A DNA stretch of 64,000 bases from the NCBI GenBank assembly GCA_949987705.1, contig OX465281.1:179256516-179320515 (forward strand), written 5' to 3'. The position numbers and the translations under genes were made by a program. Numbering within the stretch: the first letter of the stretch is position 1; every line of letters begins with the position of its first letter. The notes under the pieces are model-generated. The model did no database searches, was not told where the DNA came from, and saw nothing but the letters and a program-made list of their open reading frames with translations. Shown one piece after another: positions 1 to 11,197 of the stretch. Origin of the DNA: Thereva unica. Taxonomy: Eukaryota; Arthropoda; Insecta; Diptera; Therevidae.

Positions 1-158
1 GGTTTTAAGCAAAAGAAGTGCACGTGAATTTGTGAACAAAAAGTATTTTCTGAGTTTAACATAATAATAATTATTAAAAAAATTCCCGTAAGTACTTTTA
101 CAATGATTAATTAATTTTTAATTAAGAACAAAGGTAGTTATGAAATAATTTCAGAATT

Positions 159-226
159 ATGACCAATAGATGTGTTTTTAGATGCGATAATCCAAAACAC
201 TTGTTTGAAATTCCAAATGATGATAG
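159..226 (+). pseudogene. Exon encoding the start of a THAP zinc finger
   Basis: The ATG at 159 opens a short exon that reads MTNRCVFRCDN and ends in a splice-like AG followed by GTATGT at 227. The spacing CxxxC near the N-terminus is the first half of a THAP (C2CH) DNA-binding domain, which P-element transposases use to bind their ends. The second half (C-x2-H) was not found downstream, so the domain is incomplete or its exon has been lost. The exon is the likely 5' exon of the transposase continued at 1583. Confidence 0.6.
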
Positions 227-376
227 GTATGTACCTGTGTTTAATATATGTACATATGTAGTTATAAATATAAAAATATTGGGGCTTATTTTGTGGGTAA
301 AGTTTTATCATTTTATCTTATGAAAAATTAAATGAGATCAAAGTAGTGGGAAAAATGTTTGAAAAAGCGATTTTAC

Positions 377-434
377 GACTGTCATTTTCATAAAATACCT
401 GTGAAATTGTAGGTATTTTATGAAAATGACAGTC
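377..434. repeat. Perfect 24-bp hairpin
   Basis: Positions 377-400 are the exact reverse complement of 411-434, with a 10-nt loop at 401-410. The arms start GACTGTCATTTTC. This is probably the core of a small foldback element. Confidence 0.85.
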
Positions 435-539
435 AAAAAAACGATTTTTTGAAAAGCAAAAAAAATATAATTTCTTTCTAATTTTTCATAATATAAATTG
501 ATATAATTTGATCGGCAAAATAGGCCCCATTAGGTGATA

Positions 540-1232
540 TGAGCTTATGTAAATTCAGTGACTAGTATTTAGTGTCGATAATACAGTATTTAGTCTTTTG
601 GCAGGGAGACTAAATTTTTTGAAAGTTGACTAAATTGATGGTGAATTTGTTTCAAAATAGTTCATTACAATGGAAAATAAAGTGAAGAACTAATAGCCTG
701 TTGTTAATAATGATAACTTCAACATTCATATATTTAAGTGCTTACTGTATAAAAAGCATATAATATAGATTATAAAAGTACAAATTATTGCCAATTGAAC
801 TTAGGGCCTGTATTAATTGTGACGAAATTGATGACTAAACTAAATTTTGCAGTTTTTGTCCTTAATGTAGGGAATTGCTGCGTGAATCCTCTTGATGACT
901 AAATTGAATTGACAATCATTTTAATTCTTATTATTTATAGTATATGCTTTTTATACAGTAAGCAACTAAATATATGGATGTACAAGATATCATTATTGAC
1001 AACAGGTTATTAGTTCTTCACTTTATTTTCCGTTTTTTCTTGAAACAAATGCACCGTCAATTTAGCTAACTGTCAAATAAATTAGTCTCCTCGCCAAAAG
1101 GCTAAATGCTGTATTGTAGACACTAAATTTTAGTCACTGAATTCACACATGCCCTAGTCATCGAAAAAATTCCCTACATCAATGCCAAAAATTGCAAATT
1201 TAGTTTAGTCATCAATTTAGTCGCAATTCCCA
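540..1232. repeat. Complex foldback element(s) with interleaved arms
   Basis: Two sets of inverted arms interleave. About 545-765 pairs imperfectly with about 940-1140; shared blocks include the AACAGG/CCTGTT segment and the GCTTACTGTATAAAAAGCAT block. About 804-895 pairs with about 1140-1232, sharing TTGATGACTAAACTAAATTT and its complement. The order A-B-A'-B' suggests two MITEs inserted into each other or one rearranged element. Confidence 0.65.
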
Positions 1233-1255
1233 CAGGCTCAATATGTTATTATAAT

Positions 1256-1447
1256 GCCGGTTTTCCACCAAACAGACAAAACAAGGAACAAAAACTGTTT
1301 TTACCAACAAAAATGACAATTTTGGAAAAAATTTGTCGGAGAATAGTGTTTTTATAAACAAAAACACTCGAGTGGGTAATTCAAAACAAACAAATTTTTT
1401 AAAAACAAAACTGGTTTTTTAAACTGTTTGTTTGGTGGAAACCCAGC
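1256..1447. mobile_element. MITE with ~19-bp TIRs
   Basis: The left end GCCGGTTTTCCACCAAACA and the right end, which reads TGTTTGGTGGAAACCCAGC in its complement context, are imperfect inverted repeats. Direct repeat ATAAT flanks both sides (1251-1255 and 1448-1452), a candidate target duplication in AT-rich DNA. It is 192 bp with no coding capacity. Confidence 0.65.
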
Positions 1448-1582
1448 ATAATATGTAATATTAGCCTTTTGCACTTAGTTGTTTTTATTCATATTACCAG
1501 CAACTCGTAGCAATCTTAGATATAGATATTGTATATTAGGATTTTAATGCAGATTTGCGTAACTATATTCTCCATATTGCAG

Positions 1583-2409
1583 ACGAAGCATATAGAAGGG
1601 GGACATTCAGACAGTATATTAGAGCCACAAAGGGAGTCTTTGAAATCAAATGATTCCTCCCTTAATAATTCATCCGGGTTTTTTTGACTCTACTATTCCT
1701 GAAAAGGTAGCTTTGAACTGTAATTCAACCTGTCCAAATTATTTGAATTTACGTATTAAAGAATTAGAGCAACGGCTCAATCGTGAATTTGAAGAAAATG
1801 TTGTTTTGCGGGCGCATGTTAAAAAATTGGAAGAGGAACTTCATTTAAAGTCATTAGAGAATGAGAATTCTCTCGCGAAAATTCGTTGTCAATCGACGGT
1901 CGCATTTTATATTAAACGAAGTTACGATCTTCTACCGGAAAATTTGGCAACTTTAATAGAAGGGGCGGCCCTTAATAAAAGACGCAAAAGCAAAGGTGTT
2001 CGGTATAGTGACAAATTTAAGTCAGTCGAGCTCATGATTCATTTTTTATCACCAAGCACTTATAGATATTTGAACGCGAATGTTTTAAATCTTCCTTGCT
2101 TAAATACTTTAAATAAAATGACAGAATCTTGGGCTTCTGGCCCAGGTAGTATGGATTTTTACTTAAAAGCAATGGAATACAAATTTTTATCACTCGATGA
2201 ATTTTCAAAATATTGCGTAATTTGTATCGACGAAATTAGCTTAAAAACGCATTTGCAATATGACCGGGCGCGTAATCACATCGTCGGGTTTGAAGACAAC
2301 GGAGAAACGACTACAAATGAGCTAGCTCATAACGCGTTTGTAATACAGGTGCCCGGTTTAGGTGAAAATTGGAAGATTCCTCTCGATTACGTTTTCGTTA
2401 AAAATTCCT
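1583..2409 (+). pseudogene. P-element/THAP9-like transposase, N-terminal and first catalytic part
   Basis: The open frame from 1650 encodes a coiled-coil-like segment (ELEQRLNREFEENVVLR region, about residues 35-75), then the conserved P-element transposase segment, ending in an RNase H-like block with CIDEISLK, the first catalytic Asp region. Upstream of 1650 the protein continues in another frame from 1583 up to a run of seven T at about 1679-1685, so a one-base shift there separates the two frames. The frame is cut at VFVKNS, where the LINE's poly-T (its reverse-complemented tail) begins; coding resumes at about 14950. Family assignment rests on recognition of the catalytic motifs; activity is excluded by the breaks. 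Confidence 0.75.
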
Positions 2410-2537
2410 TTTTTTTTATTTGATAGTCTAAGCTTAGGTGTCATCCTTTGTACTACTAGTTCGTCATGTCGTACACGTCATGGTGCAATGTCTAGTAGTA
2501 AGCTTAGCTCGAAGGATAGAAAGAAATATAGGATAGA

Positions 2538-3118
2538 TTAGGGGGAATCGGGCGGGTGTTGGAGGAGATGGTGATGAGCCTTGCGCTTGAACTCTTGGGT
2601 GTTGTATGAGTTCGGGAATATTGACTGAGGTAAGTTGTTCCACAGTCGTGTTGTTCTTGTTATAAACGAATTTCTAAATCGGAGTGTGCGCGAAGATAAG
2701 GGCTGTAGACTATAAGGGTGGGCCGAGCGGGCAAGTCTTGTGTTGCGGGAAAAATGTTGCCGTGGAGGCATGAGGTTACTTATTTCAGTAGAGCAATCGT
2801 TGTGGTAAAATCGGTTAAATTTTGCAAGGGCTGCTACATTCCTACGATGGCTTAATGAGTAAATTGAGGAGCAAATGGCGCTATCGCCAATAAGTTTGAG
2901 AGCGCGACTTTGCACCTTGTCCAGCCAGGCTTAGGTGGTTCTCGGGGCCACAGCCCAAATATACGAGTAGCATTCGAGGCGAGGACGAATGTAGGACTTG
3001 TAGATTGTAGCCCTGGCCGACGGCTGAAGGAGGAATTTGCATCTTTTCAGGAATCCCAGGCATTGCAGATCTTCGGATAGTATTATGCCTAGGATGTTTA
3101 AAGACGGTTCTGCCGTTA
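2538..3118 (-). pseudogene. LINE ORF2, C-terminal part
   Basis: This is the downstream end of the reverse transcriptase protein begun at 14480. It continues in the same frame from the part at 13242-14480 once the Gypsy element is removed. It contains the thumb/C-terminal signature YKSYIRPRLECYS, then a TAA stop near 2933, then QSRALKLIGD and RTTRLWNNLP, typical of the end of Jockey/CR1 ORF2 proteins. The internal stop shows that the copy was already defective or became so later. Confidence 0.8.
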
Positions 3119-3122
3119 GGTT

Positions 3123-5018
3123 TGTAACGGTCGGTTTTTATTCACTGAATAAATGATTAACTACTTGACTAAAAATCACTGTCGAGAATGGAATTCAGAA
3201 GTTGTTCGAAAACAAACAGTAGGCGGGGAGAAAAAAAAAACAAAAAGAGGAGAGAAAAAATTGAGTAGTCAGTCTGGGAAAAAAATCGGAATTATGAAGG
3301 AAGTTTTATCGGCGAGTTTGTTTTTTTGAAAAATCGGTGTTTTTAGTCTAAGTCGAGGAAACAAATAATTAAATTCCTCCGTAAATTGTTACCAGAACAT
3401 CGAAGTATAGCAGCAAATACGAACAATTCGTGAAAAAGCCAGTTTTTAGTTGGGCTGTCTTAGATGGTGTGCAGCAGTGAGAAGCCCCTAGCAAATGTCA
3501 AAATCCAGTCATCACGAAACCCCAGTCAATCACCTCAAGTAGAAAAAAGTCAAACCTGGAAAAATCTTCAGTTTTAGGATTTTTTGAATCATCTTTAATC
3601 GAAGTTGTCGTGTGTAATTTGCACGAAAGAAAATCCTGTTGGATAGAAGAGACCGGGAAATCAAAGTGGTATCTGTCAATAGTGAAGATTCAAATATTGT
3701 GAAGTAATACCGGCTAAGCTGACCAGAAGGTACGTGGGTCGCAGTTGCGACAATCAAACTCGGACGACGCAGAAAGGCCAGCGCAGAAAATCGTGAACTT
3801 CTATCAGGTGACCCTAGGTTAATTCGTATTTTTTTTGGGTGCATGGCACAAAGTTTCAGATAAAATTCCACGCGAAGAAAAAAACGTTCGGATTTGGCTG
3901 TAGAAAAAGATTGAGACAGGTCGTATCAGTTTGTTTCATTCGAGGATGCTAGAAGGAATCGAGATTGAGTGTTGAACGAGATGAGAGTATAGCGAAATAT
4001 CAAATTTCACCTGTTGTATTTTCGCGGATTAAAGCAAACAAAAATTTCACGAGAGTGTACTGATTAGAAAAAGAGCACATACTCGAACGGGTGCAGGGCT
4101 TACCCTTAGCCTAGAGGGAAGAAACAAAAACCAAACATACACACACCACAGAAAATAAAATATTTATTTATGCTTTCATTTAGTAATTTAATGTATTAAT
4201 ATCCATTAATTTTTGGTGCAGTTATCATTGTATTTAATATTATTACTGTTTGTACATTTGTTTGCTCCTTAGTGGAGATATTTTTTTCTTCTTGTGTTTT
4301 ACAGGTAGTTGTACACGGAATTGATAAATGTAATATCGGCTGTACAAAAGCGACGTAGGGGTACCCGTACGGCACTTTTCTCTTCTTTTTTTTTCAACAA
4401 CTTCCGCCGACAATAATTGTACAATCCTAGTTAAATATAGAGTACGTTGAGAATTGTTGATGGTAGTATCTGCTACTATTAGTCTTGCAGTGTTAATGAC
4501 TATTGATTTCTTCATTAAATTGTTATATTCTTGTGCGTTCTTGACCTGTAATAAACAGGAATGTTGAATGGTTTGTTAAATGGTTGTGATATAAATATAA
4601 TGTCCTTGTATTAGATTTTTTTGTGGAATGGTTGAGGGCGGGTGGTATTTCTTTTCAGGGTGCCCTAGATAGTGACTTTCCCTGAAGCTGATAGTCTTCG
4701 ATACTATGAGCTTTCAGGGAAACGGATAGCCATGACGAGGCTCAGGTGATGTCCGGCGAAGGATGGAGGTGGAATTCAAGATTTTTCATAGTCACAGGTA
4801 AGTGGTGAACCAACCGCGGTAAGCCCCGGCCACACACCCCACGACCCCTCCGGCGAGCTAGATAACTCCGTGTGGCCGGCGTAGGAGTTCCGGATTTTCT
4901 TTTCATTTCTTATGTATGGTATTGGCTCCTTGGTCATGCTCTTCCGGGCTTGTGGCTAAGGGGGTAATACCTCGCATAAGTGGCGCCCACTATTTTATCG
5001 CGCCATTATGCTGTTACA
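3123..5018 (+). repeat. 5' LTR of Gypsy-1 (1896 bp)
   Basis: Near-identical to 11343-13237. It starts with TGTAACGG and ends with TGTTACA. I noticed one C/A difference near 3206, a one-base difference in a T-run near 3327, a C/T near 3691 and a two-base indel near 3987. Small open frames inside it recur in both LTRs and show no protein-like features. Confidence 0.95.
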
Positions 5019-5022
5019 TAAA

Positions 5023-5033
5023 TGGCGCCCAAC
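5023..5033 (+). promoter_or_regulatory. Primer binding site, tRNA-Lys
   Basis: TGGCGCCCAAC lies 4 nt after the 5' LTR. It is complementary to the 3' end (GTTGGGCG plus CCA) of insect tRNA-Lys(CTT), known to prime several Gypsy elements. Confidence 0.85.
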
Positions 5034-6414
5034 GGAGCTTTTAAAGCCCGTTGACTGTCCTACACGGACCTTGAAGTTTAAATTTTTTTGGTTTAGTACC
5101 ACTTGTGCCTTCACGGACAACGTTTGATTTTTTTTTGTTTATGGTTCACCACTTTTACCAAGCGCTCGCTGTGGGCTAAGGTAGTACCGCGAGGCCTTAG
5201 CCTTTGTCTGTTTTGCCGAATTTTTTTTTGCAGCATCCTTGTCCAAATTCTAGGTGAATTTTTATTTGTCTTCGCTTTTAGGCCTACCCGTTCACTTACG
5301 CGGTAACTTCTTCGTTTTTGGAGTAGCTTCGAACCATGCTGACCTGCACGGCTTGCTAACAAGCGGTGGTCGCTTGGCTATGCGTGCAGGTGTAGTAGTG
5401 GTTCATCCCTGTCCTGTTTCTAGGGTCGGCGACTCTGGTATCAGGCGTGATACCGCCTGCCACTGCGTCGGTCTTTGAACAGGATCTTCTTTTAATTTTC
5501 CTGGTGGACGTTGAAGTTGGTACAAGGGCTTAACCATCTTTGGTAACAGGCGTGGTAACGCCTGCCACTGCGCCCCTTGTTCCTTCGGAAGGTCCATCCA
5601 GCTTTTTAAATTCTATTTTTTGTTTATATCCTGAGTTTTTTTTTCGTCTGTTTCTTCCAACTGATTGATTTTCCGAAAGGTAGCTCAGTTGTGGTTGAAC
5701 AGCGGATCCCCCAAATTTTTTTATTTTTGAAGAAGTTTCCTTTCCTTTCGTGGCGAGGCGATTTTGAATTTTCGTTTCCGTCCTTCTTTCGGGTTTACCT
5801 AAAGCTGGGTCGGCGACCTGGATGACACTTGGTGATGACTATGCTTCATGGTTTTCACCAACTGCCATCGAGGACATCGACATGCGGGAGCCCTGAGGGG
5901 ATTGTTGTCTGCCTCAACCATTCCACGTATATTGAATTAAAGCATATCATCTACTCACTCATATACACTAACCTGTATATACACCCATACACTGTTATTG
6001 TTCTGTCAATACACACTAAGCGGCGTTGATTTTGTTTTCTAGTTACACTCATATAGTATCAATAATATCAATATTTATTTGATTGAGTATTAGGCATTTG
6101 TTGTTATACCAATTGCTGTCGATTTTGGTTTCCTTGTGGGATACATACTCAATCTTACAATTTCATCATCATCTATTTGAATCTATTTGAATCTATTTTC
6201 ACACAAAAAATTTTTTTTCTCTTCGATTCTTCTGGGCGTATATCCGCGAGGTTGTCTTCAGGTTTAACCTTGTGGTAGGCAATACTTTTTATAGACTGCG
6301 TTATCCAGTTCTACTATACTTCATTTTGGTTCGAGCTCGAGTATAGTTTTCTCATTTGAAGGTTTTCTTTTCATTCCTAAACTAGTGAGTTCATTATAGA
6401 ATTGAAATTAAAGT
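5034..6414 (+). other. Untranslated leader of Gypsy-1
   Basis: About 1.4 kb lie between the primer site and gag without a credible gene. The stretch contains a pair of related stem-loops at 5405-5580, described separately. From about 5930 to 6300 it is AT-rich with CATATA-type simple sequence. Confidence 0.7.
5442..5564 (+). repeat. Pair of related hairpins in the Gypsy-1 leader
   Basis: CAGGCGTGATACCGCCTG (5442-5459) and CAGGCGTGGTAACGCCTG (5547-5564) are each self-complementary and each is followed by CCACTGCG. Both lie near the 3' side of a larger inverted repeat: TCCTGTTTC near 5412 with GAACAGGA near 5477, and ACAAGGG 5522-5528 with CCCTTGT 5574-5580. The first can alternatively fold as GGTATCA/TGATACC. 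They are plausible RNA packaging or translation elements; function is inferred. Confidence 0.7.
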
Positions 6415-7521
6415 ATGGAACTTCGAAGGGGAAAGGTGCTTCCACCCACTAATGATAGCGATCTTCCGGTCGAAGCTCCAGCTGCGCAAATGAATGCGTC
6501 GACTTCGAATGATCACCCTCCTTCGCTAGAGGAGCAAGTCGCCCAGTTGCGACAAGCTCTAGACACCTTGTTAACCCAGCAGCGACCTGCTGAGGTTCCG
6601 ATGAATCCTTGTGTACCCAGGGATCAGCAGTCCACCCCGGAGGCTTCCACACCTGCGGTTGGCAGGCTAGATGTTTGGTCTGGGACCCAACATCGCAAGT
6701 CTCCGGTTTCCTTCTGGAACCTAAAGTTCTCCGGCGAGGACAAGGTGTTGTCGGCGGAGGAATTTCTGTTCCGGGTGGAGCTGAAGGCTCGCGATGATGG
6801 AGTCGGCCCAGCCGAAATTTGCAGGCATTTCTCCTCGCTGTTGTCAGGTCGAGCTACCGACTGGTACTGGTCGCAGTTTCGACGCCATCATTTGGACCCT
6901 GATTGGGAAACCATCAAAACACAGTTCATCAGACATTTTCGCGCAAGGGAGTCCGATGAAGAACTGATACTACAGATGATGGATACCAAACAACATCATC
7001 TATCGTTCGATGACTTCACTGCCCAGCTGCTGTCGCTACATAACCGCATGGCTCAGCCAATGTCTGAAAGCGGATTATTAGGGATAGTGGTCCGAAATTT
7101 GAATTTTACGCTAGGGTCAGCGGTTATAGGGCATAATTTCACCAGCCTTCAACAATTGCGGGAGACTTGCGTTCGAGTGGAGCGCTGGCATAAACTAAAA
7201 AAGCTAGAGCGTAGGCCCGAGCGAATGGTGCACGAGGTTGAATACTCGTCCCCTTATCCGGCGGACCAAACCCTTCCGGACATGTCTGCGGAAAAAATAG
7301 ATGAAATGACGGCGCCGCGTCCGTTCCAGAGTAATCCACGACCGCTCCGGTGTTGGAATTGCCAGCAACCGGGCCATCCTTTTATGGACTGCCCATCTGA
7401 GACTCGTGGCTTGTTCTGCTACAAGTGTGGCAAGCCAGGAGTCGTGACCCCAGTGTGTCCTACCTGTCAGGGAAATCGGAGCGGGGGTGCGAGATCGAAC
7501 GGGAGTCCGCGCCCGAGCTAA
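6415..7521 (+). CDS. gag: Gag of Gypsy-1
   Basis: A 368-residue open frame. Residues about 95-230 match the retrotransposon gag (capsid-like) fold, with the FSGEDKVLSAEEFLFRVE and WETIKTQFIRHF blocks. The C-terminus has two zinc-knuckle-like motifs: CWNCQQPGHPFMDC, which fits CX2CX4HX4C, and the variant CYKCGKPGVVTPVCPTC. It would assemble the particle and bind element RNA. The frame is intact; translation reaches pol through a -1 shift before its end. The ATG at 6415 is the first good start after the leader. Confidence 0.9.
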   Translation: MELRRGKVLPPTNDSDLPVEAPAAQMNASTSNDHPPSLEEQVAQLRQALDTLLTQQRPAEVPMNPCVPRDQQSTPEASTPAVGRLDVWSGTQHRKSPVSFWNLKFSGEDKVLSAEEFLFRVELKARDDGVGPAEICRHFSSLLSGRATDWYWSQFRRHHLDPDWETIKTQFIRHFRARESDEELILQMMDTKQHHLSFDDFTAQLLSLHNRMAQPMSESGLLGIVVRNLNFTLGSAVIGHNFTSLQQLRETCVRVERWHKLKKLERRPERMVHEVEYSSPYPADQTLPDMSAEKIDEMTAPRPFQSNPRPLRCWNCQQPGHPFMDCPSETRGLFCYKCGKPGVVTPVCPTCQGNRSGGARSNGSPRPS

Positions 7522-10500
7522 GCTCGCCCGTTTTCCCTACACATTCTTCACATACACCTGATATGACTACCATCAGCGACTTTACGTCAACTGATGCTCT
7601 TCCTGTTTTTCCCTCTGAGGAGGTTAAACTTTCATTCCTTTCCCGTTGGAAGAGATATATCTCCACTCGTGCCCGCATCTTTTCGGAGCCACCTTTCGTG
7701 GACTCCCTCACTTCCAAGCGCACCCCTCCCCAAATTAGAGTACGAGCTAAGGAGAAGCGACAATGTTTGCAGAAAATTGTTTCTGCCTTCATCTTTGATT
7801 CGTCAGATCCTCGGCTGTTTACGAAGGTCCTCGTAGCTAACGAGGAAGTGGTTGGTTTGTTGGACAGTGGTGCCACTGTTAGCTGTTTGGGAAGAGATGC
7901 CGAAGCGTTTCTAGCTAATCATCCCGAAGTGACAGTCTACACTTTGCACTCTGTAGTGCATACTGCTGACGGGGCTCCGCAGAGACTTTGCGGTTATATT
8001 CGAGTTCCGATATCCTTTGGAGGAAGGACCCGTGATATAACCATCTATGTGGTGCCCAGTCTCAGCCAGAGACTGTACCTAGGGATGGATTTTTGGAATC
8101 TTTTCGGCCTAGCTCCCCAAATAGTCGGCGAGATAAACGCTCCATCCGTGTCTGCAAAAATGCACGACTTAACGTCCCCGCAATGCGAACGGTTGGAACG
8201 CGTCAAGGCCAGATTTCCCTCTTTTGATGTCCTCGGACTGGGAAAGACTAACCTGGAGGAACACATTATTGACACTGGTGACTCAGTTCCTATCAAACAG
8301 AGGCATTATCCCGTCTCACCCGCTGTACAACAGCTGATGTATGGTGAGTTAGACAGGATGTTGTCGCTGGGGGTGATTGAGCCATCAAATAGTCCCTGGA
8401 ATTCTCCAGTGGTGTTGGTTCGTAAACCAGGTAAGGTCCGCCTGTGCCTTGACTCTCGCAAGGTCAATAGTGTCACTATCAAAGACGCCTATCCTCTTCC
8501 ACACATTGATGGTCTTCTTGGTCGTCTTCAAGACACCAAGTTCATCACGAGCTTAGACCTGAAGGACGCCTTCTGGCAAATCCCTTTAGAGAAGAAGTCG
8601 CGAGAGCGGACAGCTTTCACTGTCCCTGGTCGTCCACTGTACCAGTTCACAGTTATGCCTTTCGGCTTATGTAACGCCCCACAGCGCATGTGTCGCTTGA
8701 TGGATAAAGCCATCCCGGGCCATTTACGTGAAAACGTTTTTGTCTATCTGGACGACCTGCTCATAGTTTCACCTGACTTTGACTCCCACCTAAAGCTCTT
8801 GGACGAAGTGGCCAGCTGTCTCCGTCGTGCGGGGTTAACCATCAATTTATCTAAAAGCAAATTTTGCGTGACTGAAGTGAAGTATCTCGGCTTCATAATC
8901 GGTGATGGGACTCTGAAAACCGATCCTAACAAGGTGACGGCCATCATGGACTTCCCAACTCCGAAGTCTCATAAGCAGACCCGGAGGTTTTTGGGAATGA
9001 CCGGATGGTATCAGCGTTTCATACCCAATTATGCTAGCGTGGCTTCTCCAATCACGGATTGTTTGAAGTCTAAATCTTTTAGTTGGACTGATGAGGCCCA
9101 GCAGGCGTTCGAGACCTTGAAAAAGCTGATGACGGAAGCTCCTCTTTTAGTCACTCCAGATTTTTCTAAGCCTTTCTATATTCAGTGCGATGCCAGCAGA
9201 ACGGGTGTAGGTAGTGTGCTTTTTCCATAGGACATGGATGGAGGAGAACATCCGATTGCTTATATGTCCAAGAAATTGAACGGAACACAACGGAACTACA
9301 CCATTACTGAGCTCGAATGCTACGCAGCCGTGCTGAGTATAAAAAAGTTTAGAGCGTATGTTGAGGGACAGACTTTCACGGTCATTACTGACCATGCAAG
9401 TCTAAAATGGCTCATGGGCCAGAAGGAGCTTAACGGCCGTTTAGCCCGGTGGAGTCTTAAGCTTCAGGGGTTCGACTTTACAATCGAACACCGTAAAGGC
9501 ACCCACAATGTGGTTCCCGATGCCTTGTCACGCATGGATTGCGTTGACGAATTGTCCTTGTGTTTCGACGTGGACTTAAATGCCCCGTCTTTCAAGTCCC
9601 CTGAATATCTTCGTCTGGGTGATAGCCTCAGGCAAGCCTCACCGCAGCTACCAGACCTGCGAGTTGAAGATGGGTACGTTTTCAAGCGTACATCACCACG
9701 TACTGGAAACCCGATTGCTGACGACCTGACATGGAAGTTGTGGATTCCGATGGAATTGACCGCGTCGCTCGTCGAATCATCTCATTCGCCTCCCCAAGCC
9801 TCGCATGGTGGAGTAGGGAAAACCCTAGCCCGATTGCGATGCAAGTACTTTTGGCCAGGTATGGCAAAACAAGTTCGGGAATTCATCGCTAACTGTGAGG
9901 TCTGCAAAACCACCAAAGCCCCCAGCTCAGTACTTCGACCACCTATGGGAAACCCCATGGATGCGTCGAGGCCGTTCCAATTTTTATACGTCGATTTCTT
10001 AGGTCCTTATCCCAGGTCGAAGAAAGGCCACACGGCAGTATTTGTTGTATTGGATGCTTTCACCAAGTTTGTCTTCCTGCACCCCGTGTCCGCTGAGACC
10101 ACGGCGGTGTCCGTCAAGTTTCTCGAGCAAACTATCTTCCATACCTTTGGAGTGCCTGAAACGGTCTTCTCCGACAATGGTCGGCAATTCACCTCCAAAG
10201 AGTTTGCTAAATTGTTGACCGACTATGGCGTGCACCATGTGCGCACGGCTGTATATTCGCCGCACCCCAACGCTTCCGAGCGGGTGAATAGATCCATCCT
10301 AACCGCCATCAGGGCGTATTTAAAGGAGGATCATCGTGAGTGGGATAGACATCTTTCGTCCATTGAATGTGCTCTTCGTAGTACCCACCACGAGGCGATC
10401 GGCATGTCCCCATATCAGGCTCTGTTTGGTAGCCACATGATCCTGCACGGATCAGCATATCCAGTCCTGAAGAAACTGAACGTTTTACAGGAGGGTGACA

Positions 10501-10811
10501 TAGCTTTCCTACCATTGACGGACAAAATGCAGATGCTTCGTGAGCGGATTGCTGTTAATTTAGCCGCCGCACACCTCAGACATAAAACCCAATACAACTT
10601 GCGGTGTCGTGTGGGCAGTTTTCGGCCCGGAGATGAGGTCTACCGGAGAACTTTCTGGGTGAGTAACCGAGCGGGTCGTTTCAGTGCCAAGTTGGCACCC
10701 CGGTTTCTGAAAGCTCGGATACGTAAAAAAATTGGAACCAGCTTGTACGAGTTGGAGGATTTGGCCGGTAAGAGCATAGGTGTATATCACGCCAAAGACC
10801 TACGTTGTTGA
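7425..10811 (+). pseudogene. pol: Pol of Gypsy-1 (protease, RT, RNase H, integrase) with one in-frame TAG
   Basis: A single frame runs from 7425 to 10811, broken only by TAG at 9228-9230. Part one (601 residues) has the protease motif LLDSGAT (Asp at about residue 147), then the RT with LCLDSRKVN, MPFGLCNAP and the catalytic YLDD (residues about 441-444), and enters RNase H. Part two, from 9234, continues RNase H (ELECYAAV, TDHASLKWL) and then integrase. Integrase has an HHCC zinc finger (HSPPQASH...CEVC) and the DDE residues in YVDFLG, FSDNGRQF and SERVNRS. The stop sits at a position where related elements often have Gln, so a C-to-T change, an assembly error or readthrough are all possible. 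LTR identity argues that the stop is recent. Confidence 0.9.
7470..7476 (+). promoter_or_regulatory. Candidate -1 ribosomal frameshift site gag to pol
   Basis: GGGAAAT is read in the gag frame as G GGA AAT, the X XXY YYZ pattern. It lies inside the gag/pol overlap; the pol frame opens by 7425 without an ATG and gag stops at 7521. The next 60 nt are GC-rich and can pair, for example AACGGG at 7499-7504 with CCCGTT at 7527-7532. Pol is in the -1 frame relative to gag, as this mechanism requires. Confidence 0.7.
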
Positions 10812-11197
10812 TTTCCTCAAGGTTTCCTTTTCATTTTTATAAATTTTGGTCCGGCTGTGGGTGTACCTCGGCGAATTAGTTGCCTGTCGTCCTGCTGGGG
10901 TGAGTCACATGCAATGTGGGATTGCGTGAGATTGACTCCACGGTACGAGAGGAAACCGGTTCTGGCGAGAATGTCTGTAAGTTTACAGGAACCGGAGGGG
11001 GACAATATGGAATTGCCTTCAGCCGGATCCTGGTACTTCCAGATATTCTTCCGAGTGATCTACTGACTGCTCCACCTTTTCAAAGTTGGCGTAAGCACTC
11101 CTCTAACCTCGTTCCTAGTTATTACTCTTACCTGTGTAGTAGTCGGCTTAAGCATTCTTTCAACGTCTTTCATAATTTCTTTTTCCACTTATGTGAA
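10812..11197 (+). other. Gypsy-1 3' untranslated region
   Basis: About 390 bp between the pol stop and the tRNA-derived segment. No env-like frame is visible; the short open frames here have no recognisable features. Confidence 0.6.

Larger units (their letters stand above)
227..1582 (+). other. Non-coding stretch, intron-like, filled with foldback repeats
   Basis: A GT donor-like site at 227 and an AG at the end of TATTGCAG near 1582 bound this AT-rich interval between two transposase exons. It contains three inverted-repeat structures, listed separately. No coding sequence is recognisable. Confidence 0.5.

Noticed and set aside
3530..3871. 113-residue minus-strand frame, with its twin at 11751-12092
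   Set aside because: It lies inside both LTRs of Gypsy-1 and is conserved only because the LTRs are near-identical; there are no protein features.
4243..4515. 90-residue minus-strand frame, with its twin at 12462-12734
   Set aside because: Same reason: an LTR shadow with no recognisable domain.
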